64,000 nucleotides of DNA from Nostocales cyanobacterium LEGE 12452 (lineage in GTDB: Bacteria > Cyanobacteriota > Cyanobacteriia > Cyanobacteriales > Nostocaceae), in NCBI GenBank assembly GCA_015206945.1, contig JADEXV010000004.1, positions 34,497 to 98,496 of the forward strand, written 5' to 3'. A model generated the notes under the pieces. That model was not told where the DNA came from. It searched no databases and was given only the letters and a program-made list of their open reading frames with translations. The position numbers and the translations under genes are program-made. Within the stretch, counting starts at the first letter, position 1. Each line of letters begins with the position of its first letter. Of this stretch, positions 18,848 to 28,822 are shown piece after piece.

Positions 18848-21800
18848 ATGAATATTCCAACTGGTGCATATACTACTAACGGTTCAGAAATAGCAATTAT
18901 TGGATTATCAGGAAGATTCCCTGGAGCTAAAAATGTTGATGAATTTTGGCATAATCTCCAAAATGGTATAGAGTCAATTTCTGTTTTTAGTGATGAAGAA
19001 CTATTGGAAGCGGGCGTAGATGCAGCACTTCTTAATAATCCCAACTATGTTAAAAGAAATGCTGTCATAGAAGATGCAGAACTTTTTGATGCTGAATTTT
19101 TTGGTTTTAATCCCAGAGATGCAGAAATGACTGACCCCCAACACCGGATTTTTTTAGAGTGTGCTTGGGAAGCGCTGGAAACAGCCGGGTATAATTCCGA
19201 AACATACAATGGTTCTATAGGTGTTTTTGCTGGTTCTAGCTTAAGCGGTTATTTACTAAACATTTATTTTAATCAAAATATTAGAAACTCAGTAGATGAA
19301 CAACAAATAGCGATCGCTGCCGATAAAGATTACCTTGCTACACGTACTTCTTATAAACTTAATTTGACAGGCCCTAGCTATACAGTTCAAACAGCTTGCT
19401 CAACCTCATTAGTAGCTGTACATTTAGCTTGCCAAAGTTTACTAAACGGTGAATGTGATATCGCTTTGGTTGGTGGTGTTTCCATCAGTGCATCAAGAAA
19501 AGCTGGCTATATTTATCAAGAGGGAGGTATTAGTTCTCCTGATGGACACTGCCGCGCTTTTGATGCTAAAGCACGGGGAACAGTAGGTGGAGAAGGCGCA
19601 GGAATCGTTGTTTTGAAAAGATTAGAAGATACTTTAAATGATGGAGATTTTATCCATGCTGTAATTAAAGGTTCGGCGATAAATAACGATGGCTCAAACA
19701 AAGTTAGCTACACGTCACCCCGCATAGAAGGTCAAGCTAAAGTTATCAAAACAGCTCAACTGGTTGCAGAGGTAGAAGCAGAAACAATAACTTATATTGA
19801 AGCTCACGGGACGGGAACATCTTTAGGAGATCCAATTGAAATTGCAGCACTGACGCAAGCATTCCAAAACAGTACAAAAAAGAAAAACTTCTGTGCAATT
19901 GGTTCATTAAAAACAAATATTGGGCATTTAGATGCAGCTGCTGGTGTTGCAGGTTTGATTAAAACAGTCTTAGCTCTTCAACACAAACAAATTCCTCCTA
20001 GTCTGCATTTTGAAGAACCAAATCCTCAAATTGATTTCGCCAATAGTCCCTTTTATGTCAACAACAAACTTTCCGAATGGAAAGTAGACAAACATCCTAG
20101 ACGTGCAGGAGTTAGTTCTTTTGGAATTGGCGGTAGTAATGCCCATGTAATTTTAGAAGAAGCTCCAGTTTTTACAACTGAAAAGAGTGTTTCTCGCCCC
20201 TGGCAATTATTGGTTATCTCTGCCAAAAGTCAAACAGCTTTAGAATCAGCTACATCTAACCTTGCTAATTATTTAGCACAGTATCCTGATAGCAATCTTG
20301 CTGATGTAGCTCATACTTTGCAAGTCGGTCGCCGAAATTTTAATCATCGTCGAGTATTCCTATGTCAGGATATTCCTGATGCTATAAAAATACTAACTGC
20401 GCCAAATCAAGAAAGAGTTTTAAGCAATTTTTCAGAAACTCGTAACCATTCAATTGTGTTTATGTTTCCCGGACAGGGAGCGCAGTATGTAAACATGGGA
20501 CGGGATTTATATGAAACAGAACCAGCTTTTCGGCAAGAAGTTGATGATTGCTGTAAATTGCTCAAATCACATTTAAAGTTAGACCTCAAAGATATACTTT
20601 ATCCCTCAACGATAGAAACTACAGAAGAACAACTGAAACAAACTTCCTTAACGCAAGTTGCGCTATTTGTAATTGAATATGCCCTTGCTAAACTTTGGAT
20701 GGCGTGGGGTGTCCATCCGCAAGCGATGATTGGTCATAGCATCGGTGAGTATGTAGCCGCTTGTATTTCAGGTGTCTTTTCTTTAGAAGAAGCCTTGACT
20801 TTAGTTGTAACTCGCGGACGACTGATGCAACAAGTCGAACCAGGGTCGATGCTTTCCGTTTCTCTATCTGCCAAAGAAATACAACCTATGTTGGGTTCAG
20901 AACTTTCTTTAGCAGCTAGCAATGCACCATTCCTTTGTGTGGTTTCTGGTGCTACTGGTGCGATCGCACTATTACAAAATCGTTTGACGGAGCAGGGTGT
21001 TGACTGTCGCCGCCTGCATACATCTCATGCTTTTCATTCCGAGATGATGGAGCCGATTTTAGAGCCATTTCTACGGCATCTTAGGGAAGTCAACCTGAAA
21101 CCACCTCAAATTCCTTTTGTTTCTAACGTTACTGGAACTTGGATTACGGCAGATCAGGCGATCGATCCTGACTACTGGGCTAGACATCTACGACAACCTG
21201 TATTGTTTAATGAGGGAATTGCCGAATTGCTGCAACAACCAGAGCGAATACTCTTGGAAATTGGCCCAGGACGAACATTAACTAACCTAGTCAAACGACA
21301 GTTGGTTTCACAGGCTATAGCCCTAACTTCAGTGCGACATCCCCAAGAGCAAATTTCTGATGTAGCATTTTTGCTTAATACTCTCTCTCGGCTTTGGCTA
21401 TCAGGATTGCAAATAAACTGGGCAGGCTTTTATGCAAAAGAGCAACGCAGACATATTCCTTTGCCTACCTATCCTTTTGAGCGTCAGCGTTACTGGATTG
21501 AAGCTGACCCCGAAACTACATTATCAAAGGCGTGGCAACCATTAATAGGTAAAAAGCCAGATATTGCCGATTGGTTTTATATCCCAATCTGGAAGCAATC
21601 TACACCACTTGAGTTTTTCCAAGGGAAGGAATTAGTAACTGAGCAAAACACCTGCTGGTTAGTTTTTATAGATGAATACGGAATTGGAGGGGAAGTTGTT
21701 AAACGGCTCAAACAGCAAAGTTATGTTGTTACAGTTAGGGTTGCAGATAAGTTTACTAAGCTGAACGAATGCACATATACTATTAACCCACGGCAAAGCG

Positions 21801-23593
21801 ATGACTATGATGCCTTACTTCAAGAACTCCGAAAAGATAGTTTAATTCCAAATGGAGTAGCTCATTTTTGGAGCATTACACCAAATAATACTTTATCTAA
21901 CAATAAGTTCAAAAAGCAAACTTTTGAAGATTGCCATAATCTCGGTTTTTGGAGTTTACTGTATTTTACACAGGCATTAGGAAAGGAAAATATCAGTGAT
22001 TCTCTCAAGTTGAGGGTTGTAACGAACAATTTATATAATGTCATTGGTGATGAAAAGTTATGTCCAGAGAAGGCAACTATATTGGGGCCGTGTAAAATAA
22101 TTCCCAAAGAATATCCAAACATTAATTCTTGTCTTATTGATGTAGTAATTCCTGCTGATAACATCCCGCTAACACAAAAGTTTATTGACTATTTGATTAC
22201 GGAATTGACAACACAGCAAACCGATAATCTAGTTGCTTATCGAGGATCTCATCGCTGGATTCAAACCTTTGAAGCTGTCCATCTGCATGAAAGCACTCCA
22301 GGTAAAACTAAGTTAAAGGAAGGAGGAGTTTACTTAATTACTGGTGGACTTGGTGGCATAGGTTTAGTGTTAGCGGAATATTTAGCAAAAACAGTAAAAG
22401 CTAAGTTAATTTTAATTGGAAGAAAGGGATTACCGGAGCGATCGCAGTGGAAGCAATGGCTAGAAACTCATGATAGTGAAGATAGTGTTAGCCGCAAGAT
22501 CAAAAAAATGCTCGTGCTGGAAGAGTTGGGGTCAGAGGTCGAGGTTAAAAGTGCCGATGTAGCCAACTACGAACAAATGCAGGTAGCCGTTGCTGAAGCC
22601 TTAGAGAAATTTGGTCAAATTAATGGTGTCATCCATGCAGCAGGTATTGCTGGTGGTGGCATAATTCAACTAAAAACAGAGAACATAGCAAACAGCGTAT
22701 TAGCGCCAAAAGTTAAGGGCACATTAGTATTAGAGGATATTTTAAACTTACAAAATATTAAATTAGATTTCTTAGTGCTTTGTTCATCTCAAAGTTCTAT
22801 ATTAAATGAATTTGGGCAGGTCGATTATTGTGCAGCTAATGCATTTCTAGATGTTTATGCACATTATCGTACTTCTAAATCTGACCAATTTACGGTAGCA
22901 ATCAACTGGGGTACTTGGCAAGAAGTAGGCATGGCAGTAGAGACAGCACTACCAGAACAATTAAAACTCCAACGGGAAGAGAATCTCAAAAAAGGAATAT
23001 TATCTCAAGAAGGTGCCGAAGCTTTTAATCGCATTTTGCTAAGTAGCTTATCTCATGTCGTTGTCTCCCCGCAAGATTTTAAAGCAGTAATCGAAGAGGA
23101 TAATTCTTTTAGGTATCTGGAAGAAGGATTAGCATTGTTAGAAGATAAATCAGCTTCAACAACCCTCTCTCAACTAAGGCATCCCCGTCCTAATCTACGT
23201 AATGATTATGTTGCTCCCCGAAATGAAGTTGAAGCAACTATTGCTGAAGTCTGGCAAAATCTACTGGGAATTAAACAGATAGGTATTTATGATAACTTTT
23301 TTGAATTGGGAGGAGATTCATTATTAGCTACTCAAGTTTTCTCTCGATTGCGTCAAGAGTTTCAAGTACAACTCTCTCTGCATGGTTTTTTTGAAGCACC
23401 CACTATCATAGAACAAGCCTTAATAGTTGATGAAAAGAACCGGAATTTAGAAGAAAAGTTTAACTTCAAAATGATAGAAAGAATTGAGCGGAGTAATGAA
23501 CAACAGACATTAGCAAATATAGATGAACTTTCAGATCGAGAAGTTGAGCTATTACTTAATAATATGTTGCAATCAGAAGGTGCTTTTCAATGA
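18848..23593 (+). CDS. Type I PKS: KS-AT-KR-ACP
   Basis: This 1581-residue polyketide synthase should extend the Asn-loaded chain by one malonate and reduce the beta-keto group. KS: TACSTS with Cys184, plus the EAHGTGT and NIGHL histidine motifs. AT: GHSIGE with Ser631 and HAFH at 727-730, the malonyl-CoA signature. KR: intact TGGLGGIG at 1165-1172, catalytic Tyr1327 (VDYCAANAF) and preceding serines; no LDD motif was seen. ACP: GGDS with Ser1491. There is no DH or ER, so a beta-hydroxy group is expected. After the ACP a 70-residue tail ends in ELSDREVELLLNNML, acidic and leucine-rich, which I read as a docking element for the next NRPS; the tail of the third PKS is similar. Start ATG 18848 lies 14 bp after the previous stop, with AGGA upstream. 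The stop overlaps the next start (ATGA). Confidence 0.95.
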   Translation: MNIPTGAYTTNGSEIAIIGLSGRFPGAKNVDEFWHNLQNGIESISVFSDEELLEAGVDAALLNNPNYVKRNAVIEDAELFDAEFFGFNPRDAEMTDPQHRIFLECAWEALETAGYNSETYNGSIGVFAGSSLSGYLLNIYFNQNIRNSVDEQQIAIAADKDYLATRTSYKLNLTGPSYTVQTACSTSLVAVHLACQSLLNGECDIALVGGVSISASRKAGYIYQEGGISSPDGHCRAFDAKARGTVGGEGAGIVVLKRLEDTLNDGDFIHAVIKGSAINNDGSNKVSYTSPRIEGQAKVIKTAQLVAEVEAETITYIEAHGTGTSLGDPIEIAALTQAFQNSTKKKNFCAIGSLKTNIGHLDAAAGVAGLIKTVLALQHKQIPPSLHFEEPNPQIDFANSPFYVNNKLSEWKVDKHPRRAGVSSFGIGGSNAHVILEEAPVFTTEKSVSRPWQLLVISAKSQTALESATSNLANYLAQYPDSNLADVAHTLQVGRRNFNHRRVFLCQDIPDAIKILTAPNQERVLSNFSETRNHSIVFMFPGQGAQYVNMGRDLYETEPAFRQEVDDCCKLLKSHLKLDLKDILYPSTIETTEEQLKQTSLTQVALFVIEYALAKLWMAWGVHPQAMIGHSIGEYVAACISGVFSLEEALTLVVTRGRLMQQVEPGSMLSVSLSAKEIQPMLGSELSLAASNAPFLCVVSGATGAIALLQNRLTEQGVDCRRLHTSHAFHSEMMEPILEPFLRHLREVNLKPPQIPFVSNVTGTWITADQAIDPDYWARHLRQPVLFNEGIAELLQQPERILLEIGPGRTLTNLVKRQLVSQAIALTSVRHPQEQISDVAFLLNTLSRLWLSGLQINWAGFYAKEQRRHIPLPTYPFERQRYWIEADPETTLSKAWQPLIGKKPDIADWFYIPIWKQSTPLEFFQGKELVTEQNTCWLVFIDEYGIGGEVVKRLKQQSYVVTVRVADKFTKLNECTYTINPRQSDDYDALLQELRKDSLIPNGVAHFWSITPNNTLSNNKFKKQTFEDCHNLGFWSLLYFTQALGKENISDSLKLRVVTNNLYNVIGDEKLCPEKATILGPCKIIPKEYPNINSCLIDVVIPADNIPLTQKFIDYLITELTTQQTDNLVAYRGSHRWIQTFEAVHLHESTPGKTKLKEGGVYLITGGLGGIGLVLAEYLAKTVKAKLILIGRKGLPERSQWKQWLETHDSEDSVSRKIKKMLVLEELGSEVEVKSADVANYEQMQVAVAEALEKFGQINGVIHAAGIAGGGIIQLKTENIANSVLAPKVKGTLVLEDILNLQNIKLDFLVLCSSQSSILNEFGQVDYCAANAFLDVYAHYRTSKSDQFTVAINWGTWQEVGMAVETALPEQLKLQREENLKKGILSQEGAEAFNRILLSSLSHVVVSPQDFKAVIEEDNSFRYLEEGLALLEDKSASTTLSQLRHPRPNLRNDYVAPRNEVEATIAEVWQNLLGIKQIGIYDNFFELGGDSLLATQVFSRLRQEFQVQLSLHGFFEAPTIIEQALIVDEKNRNLEEKFNFKMIERIERSNEQQTLANIDELSDREVELLLNNMLQSEGAFQ

Positions 23594-26500
23594 CCAATAC
23601 TCATGATGTTAATGAAAATTCGTCACAAACTAAACGTGATCTTTTAGCAAAACTACTTCAAGAGAAGGTCGGAAAGCCTCAGATTTTTCCAATATCTTTT
23701 GCTCAACAAAGACTTTGGTTTATAGATCAATTGCAGCCTGGTAATTTTGCTAATCATATATGGACAGCTTTGCGTCTTACTGGTTTCCTTCGTAAATCTG
23801 CACTATTACAAACCATTGACACAATCGTGCGTCGCCACGAAGTTTTGCGAACTACTTTCGCAACTATGGAAGAAAAACCTGTTCAGATAATTATTCCATC
23901 TCTAAGTTTAAGTTTACCTACCATAAATTTAGAAGAGTTAACTGAGATTAAGCAAGAAGCTGAAATTAAAAAGTTAGTTATACAAGAAGTACAGCAACCC
24001 TTCAATTTGAGCCAAGCTCCATTACTGCGAGCTACTTTGCTGCGACTAAAAGAAACAGAACACATTCTGGTGTTCACCATGCATCACATAATTTCCGACG
24101 GTTGGTCAATGGGAGTACTAATTGAAGAAGTTACGGCACTTTATGAAGCTTTTTCTAAAGGGCAACCGTCTCCACTTGCCGAACTACCAATACAGTATGT
24201 AGACTTTGCAAGCTTCCAACGACAACAGCTACAAGGAGAAGTCTTAAAATCACAACTATCCTATTGGAAACAGCAGTTAGAGGGCGCACCAGAATTACTA
24301 GAGCTACCCACTGACAAACCACGACCTGCCATTGGCAGTTTCCAGGGTTCCACTTATTCATTTGAGTTATCTGATGAGTTACATATAGCTTTAAATAAAT
24401 TGAGCCAGCAGCATGGAACTACCTTATTTATGACTCTGCTGGCAGCCTTTAAAATATTGCTATGTCGTTATACTGGTAGTGAAGATATTGTTGTTGGTTC
24501 ACCGATCGCTAATCGCGATCGCACAGAGTTAGAAGGATTAATTGGTCTTTTTGCCAATACAATTGCACTGCGAACTAATCTAGCGGGTAATCCTACCTTT
24601 GGGGAGTTACTAACTCGTGTGCGGAAAGTAGCATTAGGAGCTTATGCCCATCAGGATTTACCTTTTGAGCAACTAGTAGAAGAACTACAACCACAACGAA
24701 ACTTGAGCTATACACCAGTATTTCAGGTGATGTTTGTACTTCAGAACACACCAATGCCTATTTTAGAATTGCCTGGTTTGACTGTAAGTCCCTTGGCAAT
24801 TGATAATGGTAGTGCCAAGTTTGATTTGACTTTAGAAATAATAGAAACACCAGGAAAGCTTTTTACTAATCTAGAGTTTAATACAGATTTATTCGAGGCA
24901 ACTACTATAAAACGGATGGCTGGACATTTCCAGACATTGCTTAAAAAGATTGTTGCAAAACCGGAGCTACGACTTTTAGAATTATCATTACTAACAGAAC
25001 CTGAGCAGCATCAATTGCTGCGAGAGTGGAATGACACAAAAGTTGAGTATACTCAACAGCAATGTATCCATGAATTGTTTGAAGCACAGGTACAGAAAAC
25101 ACCTGATGCGATCGCAGTCGTCTTTGAAAACCAGCAACTAACCTACCGCGAGTTGAACAACCGAGCAAATCAACTGGCGCATCATTTGCAAAAGCTAGGA
25201 GTAAAACCAGAGGTATTGGTAGGGATTTGTGTAGAGCGATCGCTCGATATGATCGTCGGACTATTAGCCATCCTCAAAGCAGGTGGTGCATACGTACCGT
25301 TAGATCCAGCATATCCACCAGAACGTTTAGCCTTCATATTGCAAGATGCTGCTGTATCAGTACTACTAACACAGCAGCAGCTGATAGAGAATTTGCCACA
25401 ACATCAGACTAGGGTTGTTTATCTAGATACAGATTGTGAAATTGTAGCTCAACAAAGCTCACAAAACCCAATTAGTGAATGTACGACTGATAACCTAGGT
25501 TACATCATCTACACCTCTGGCTCAACAGGTCAACCTAAGGGCGTCTTAGTCAATCACAGCAACGTTGTTCGTTTGTTAGCAGCAACTGAAGACTGCTATA
25601 ACTTTAACCAACATGATGTTTGGACACTATTCCACTCCATAGCCTTTGATTTTTCCGTTTGGGAAATCTGGGGAGCATTGCTGTATGGTGGAAAATTAGT
25701 GGTAGTACCGTATTGGTTGAGCCGTTCACCTCAAAAGTTTTATCAATTATTGTTAACAGAGCAAGTGACTGTACTTAATCAGACGCCTTCTGCTTTCCGA
25801 CAACTGATACAGGTAGAGGAATCCCTAGAAAATAGTAACAACCTAAGCCTACGAAAAGTGATTTTTGGTGGAGAAGCATTGCAAATTGAGAGTTTAAGAC
25901 CTTGGTTTGAACGTCATGGCGACCAGTCACCACAGTTAATTAACATGTACGGGATTACGGAAACTACTGTGCATGTGACATATCGTCCATTAAAAATGGC
26001 AGACTTAGAAGTAGCATCAGCAAGTTTAATAGGTCGTCCAATTGGTGACTTACAAGTTTATTTACTAGATATATATGGACAGCCAGTACCCATAGGAATA
26101 CCAGGTGAAATGTATATTGGTGGTGCTGGTGTAGCCAGGGGTTATTTAAACCGACCAACACTAACTTCTGAAAGATTTATTCCTAATTGCTTTAGTAATA
26201 AACCCAATGCACTTCTTTATAAATCCGGCGATTTAGCTCGATATTTACCAAATGGAGACATTGAGTATTTAGGTCGCATTGATAACCAAGTAAAAGTACG
26301 TGGTTTCAGGATTGAATTGGGAGAAATTGAGGCAATCATTAGCCAACACCCAGCAGTACGAGAAACTGTAGTTGTAGTCAGCGAAGCTTCAACAAACTCT
26401 CAACGAATAATCGCCTATGTAGTTGCTCAAAGAGAGCAAACACTAATAATTCCTGAACTACGTAACTTTTTAGAGTCAAAGTTACCAAACTACATGATGC

Positions 26501-26988
26501 CAACAGCTTTTATCACACTGGAGGCACTACCACTAACACCAAATGGAAAGGTTGATCGCAAAGCGCTGCCTGCACCTGATACAGCACGCCCCGAATTGGA
26601 AACAGTTTACCAGCCACCTCAAACTGAAGTAGAAAAAACTATTGCCGATATTTGGCAAGAAGTACTTAATGTTGAGAACGTAGGAATCCATGATAACTTC
26701 TTTCAACTCGGTGGTCATTCGCTGCTTTTAGTTCAGGTTCATAGTAAATTGCAAAAAATATTTCAGAGAGATTTTCTGTTGGTAGAAATGTTTCAATATC
26801 CAACCATCAGCCACCTAGCTAGATATTTTAGCCAGCAATCAAAAGAAGAAACATCTTTTATCAAACATTCTCATGTTTCTGAAGCTAGGACAGCTTCATT
26901 ACAGCGTCGAAAACAAGCCAGAAAAGAACATCGAACAGCAATCAAGGAAGGCGGGGTTTCGTCTCAATCAGGTGAACAAAATTTTTAA
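23590..26988 (+). CDS. NRPS module C-A(Thr)-PCP
   Basis: This 1132-residue single-module synthetase starts at an ATGA overlap with the upstream PKS, so the two are translationally coupled. The N-terminus (TKRDLLAKLLQEK) matches the helix found at the start of NRPSs that accept chains from PKSs. C domain: HHIISDG at 165-171. A domain: YTSGSTG at 641 and pocket residues D-F-W-N-I-G-M-V-H, which is the standard threonine code, so Thr is a fairly strong call. PCP: LGGHS with Ser1044. No methyltransferase or epimerase is present, so L-Thr is expected. The last 40 residues are basic (SLQRRKQARKEHR), like the tails of the other two proteins that precede a PKS. The chain would pass to the KS of the protein at 28823; the intervening gene makes a free enzyme, not a module. 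Confidence 0.95.
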   Translation: MTNTHDVNENSSQTKRDLLAKLLQEKVGKPQIFPISFAQQRLWFIDQLQPGNFANHIWTALRLTGFLRKSALLQTIDTIVRRHEVLRTTFATMEEKPVQIIIPSLSLSLPTINLEELTEIKQEAEIKKLVIQEVQQPFNLSQAPLLRATLLRLKETEHILVFTMHHIISDGWSMGVLIEEVTALYEAFSKGQPSPLAELPIQYVDFASFQRQQLQGEVLKSQLSYWKQQLEGAPELLELPTDKPRPAIGSFQGSTYSFELSDELHIALNKLSQQHGTTLFMTLLAAFKILLCRYTGSEDIVVGSPIANRDRTELEGLIGLFANTIALRTNLAGNPTFGELLTRVRKVALGAYAHQDLPFEQLVEELQPQRNLSYTPVFQVMFVLQNTPMPILELPGLTVSPLAIDNGSAKFDLTLEIIETPGKLFTNLEFNTDLFEATTIKRMAGHFQTLLKKIVAKPELRLLELSLLTEPEQHQLLREWNDTKVEYTQQQCIHELFEAQVQKTPDAIAVVFENQQLTYRELNNRANQLAHHLQKLGVKPEVLVGICVERSLDMIVGLLAILKAGGAYVPLDPAYPPERLAFILQDAAVSVLLTQQQLIENLPQHQTRVVYLDTDCEIVAQQSSQNPISECTTDNLGYIIYTSGSTGQPKGVLVNHSNVVRLLAATEDCYNFNQHDVWTLFHSIAFDFSVWEIWGALLYGGKLVVVPYWLSRSPQKFYQLLLTEQVTVLNQTPSAFRQLIQVEESLENSNNLSLRKVIFGGEALQIESLRPWFERHGDQSPQLINMYGITETTVHVTYRPLKMADLEVASASLIGRPIGDLQVYLLDIYGQPVPIGIPGEMYIGGAGVARGYLNRPTLTSERFIPNCFSNKPNALLYKSGDLARYLPNGDIEYLGRIDNQVKVRGFRIELGEIEAIISQHPAVRETVVVVSEASTNSQRIIAYVVAQREQTLIIPELRNFLESKLPNYMMPTAFITLEALPLTPNGKVDRKALPAPDTARPELETVYQPPQTEVEKTIADIWQEVLNVENVGIHDNFFQLGGHSLLLVQVHSKLQKIFQRDFLLVEMFQYPTISHLARYFSQQSKEETSFIKHSHVSEARTASLQRRKQARKEHRTAIKEGGVSSQSGEQNF

Positions 26989-27101
26989 AATTAAATAAAT
27001 TAACCGCAAACTACGGAGATAACACTGATGAGAGCTTTTTTGCTTAAGCCCTAAAGATGATCGGTCATGCAGCAAAAAATTTACCTATTATAGGAGACCA
27101 A

Positions 27102-28763
27102 ATGACATTAAGTGAAAAAAGTTTATTATCCACAAATAATCTTTCTCAAACTGAGCGAATCTTACATTCTGAAATTGGTGAGTATATAAAACAAATGTTT
27201 GTACCTACTCTGGGGAAATCCATCGAAACCCAGATAGATGAGATAGTTAATGATTATTCTGAGGAGTTTTTAATTACAAAAAATGCAAATACTAATATTG
27301 AGATTGACTTGATAATTAAGAATTTTGGCGAGAGCAAAATACCTTTAGAACCTACTGATTTTGAAAGCTATTTTCAATACTTAGGTGATAACGTTATTTC
27401 CCACTCTATACATACATCTTCGCCACAATTTATCGGTCACATGACCTCGGCGCTTCCTTCTTTTGTACGACCTCTAGCTAAACTAATGACAGCAATGAAT
27501 CAAAACGCTGTCAAAATAGAGACTGCTAAAGCTTTGAGCTTTTATGAACGTGAAGCTTTAGCAATGATGCATCGACAAATTTATAATTTATCCGATAATT
27601 TCTACACCCAGCATATTCAAAATAATCAGAGTACATTAGGAATTTTAACTTCTGGTGGTACAACAGCCAATATCACAGCACTGTGGTGTGCCCGAAATAA
27701 ATCTTTGGGAGCAAAAAATGAGTTTTTAGGCGTAGAAAAAGAAGGTTTAACAGCAGCTCTAAATTTTTATGGCTACAAAGGAGCAGTTGTGATTGGCTCC
27801 GAATTGATGCATTTTTCTTTTGATAAAGCTGCGGATTTGATGGGCATTAGTACGCAAAATTTGATTAGAGTGGCCGTTGACTCTAACAATCGAGTTAACA
27901 TACAAGCATTACGCCAAGCCGTTGCAGATTGTCGCCAGAAAAACTTACATATTATAGCTATTGTTGGTATTGCTGGAACTACAGATTCTGGTAGTGTCGA
28001 TCCCCTAGAAGATATTGCGGAGATAGCCCAAGAAAATAATATACATTTTCATGTAGATGCTGCTTGGGGTGGCCCAGTTATCTTTTCTCGAAAACATCAA
28101 CAAAAGCTTGCTGGTATTGAAAAAGCTGATTCAGTGACCATTGATGGACATAAACAATTGTATTTACCAATGGGTATTGGTATGGTATTTTTCCACGACC
28201 CTTATCTAGCTTCTTCAATCGAAAAACATGCTAGCTATACTATGCGTAAGGGATCGTTTGATTTAGGTAAACGTGCTTTAGAAGGTTCTCGACCGGGCAT
28301 GGCTTTATTTTTACACGCTGCTCTAAAGCTGATTGGGCTTAAAGGATATGAGTTTTTGATTGATGAAGGAATTCGGAAAACTCAATACATGGCTGCTCGG
28401 ATTTCGGTGATGCCCGAATTTCAATTGTTGGCAGATCCTGATACTAATCTATTAATTTATCGCTATGTTCCAGAACAATTTAGAGGGGTAATTGCGAAAA
28501 ATGAATTAACAGAAACAGAAAACCAAATCATCAATAATTTTAATGAATATTTACAAAAGATGCAACGTCAGATTGGCCGCACTTTTATTTCACGAACAAC
28601 AAAAACAACTATAAGCTTGGATAAAGAACTTCCTGTAATTGCCATGCGTGCAGTTATTGCCAATCCATTAACTACTGAAGAAGATATTGACGCAGTTTTA
28701 AATGACCAGATTCAGATTGCTTCTGAAATTTCAATTTTACATTTATCAAAAATGAATAATTAA
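27102..28763 (+). CDS. PLP-dependent aspartate 1-decarboxylase, PanP-like
   Basis: A group II PLP decarboxylase of 553 residues, close in length and sequence style to PanP, the aspartate 1-decarboxylase that makes beta-alanine. The PLP lysine is K351 in IDGHKQLY and the cofactor-pairing Asp is D319 in VDAAWGG. ATG 27102 is preferred over ATG 27057 because a good ribosome-binding site (TAGGAGA, 27091-27097) sits 5 bases before it, and MTLSEKSLL begins the conserved part. It lies 113 bp after the Thr NRPS and 59 bp before the next PKS. The final NRPS module has a beta-alanine-type pocket, so this enzyme most likely supplies beta-alanine for that module. CrpG, which makes methyl-beta-alanine for cryptophycin, is a functional precedent. 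Decarboxylation of glutamate or a methylaspartate cannot be excluded by reading. Confidence 0.85.
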   Translation: MTLSEKSLLSTNNLSQTERILHSEIGEYIKQMFVPTLGKSIETQIDEIVNDYSEEFLITKNANTNIEIDLIIKNFGESKIPLEPTDFESYFQYLGDNVISHSIHTSSPQFIGHMTSALPSFVRPLAKLMTAMNQNAVKIETAKALSFYEREALAMMHRQIYNLSDNFYTQHIQNNQSTLGILTSGGTTANITALWCARNKSLGAKNEFLGVEKEGLTAALNFYGYKGAVVIGSELMHFSFDKAADLMGISTQNLIRVAVDSNNRVNIQALRQAVADCRQKNLHIIAIVGIAGTTDSGSVDPLEDIAEIAQENNIHFHVDAAWGGPVIFSRKHQQKLAGIEKADSVTIDGHKQLYLPMGIGMVFFHDPYLASSIEKHASYTMRKGSFDLGKRALEGSRPGMALFLHAALKLIGLKGYEFLIDEGIRKTQYMAARISVMPEFQLLADPDTNLLIYRYVPEQFRGVIAKNELTETENQIINNFNEYLQKMQRQIGRTFISRTTKTTISLDKELPVIAMRAVIANPLTTEEDIDAVLNDQIQIASEISILHLSKMNN

Positions 28764-28822
28764 CTAAGTCTGCTTGAGTGCTTTGAAGTTAGACAAAAAT
28801 CTTGAATATTAGGGATTGACTT

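Noticed and set aside
27027..27053. Tiny ORF ATGAGAGCTTTTTTGCTTAAG before the decarboxylase, as a leader peptide
   Set aside because: Nine codons, no attenuator structure after it and no amino acid bias that would make sense.
27102..28763. Glutamate decarboxylase or aminotransferase
   Set aside because: Same superfamily, but overall sequence style and length are of PanP, and the beta-alanine-type A domain gives a direct use; an aminotransferase would lack this IDGHKQLY context.
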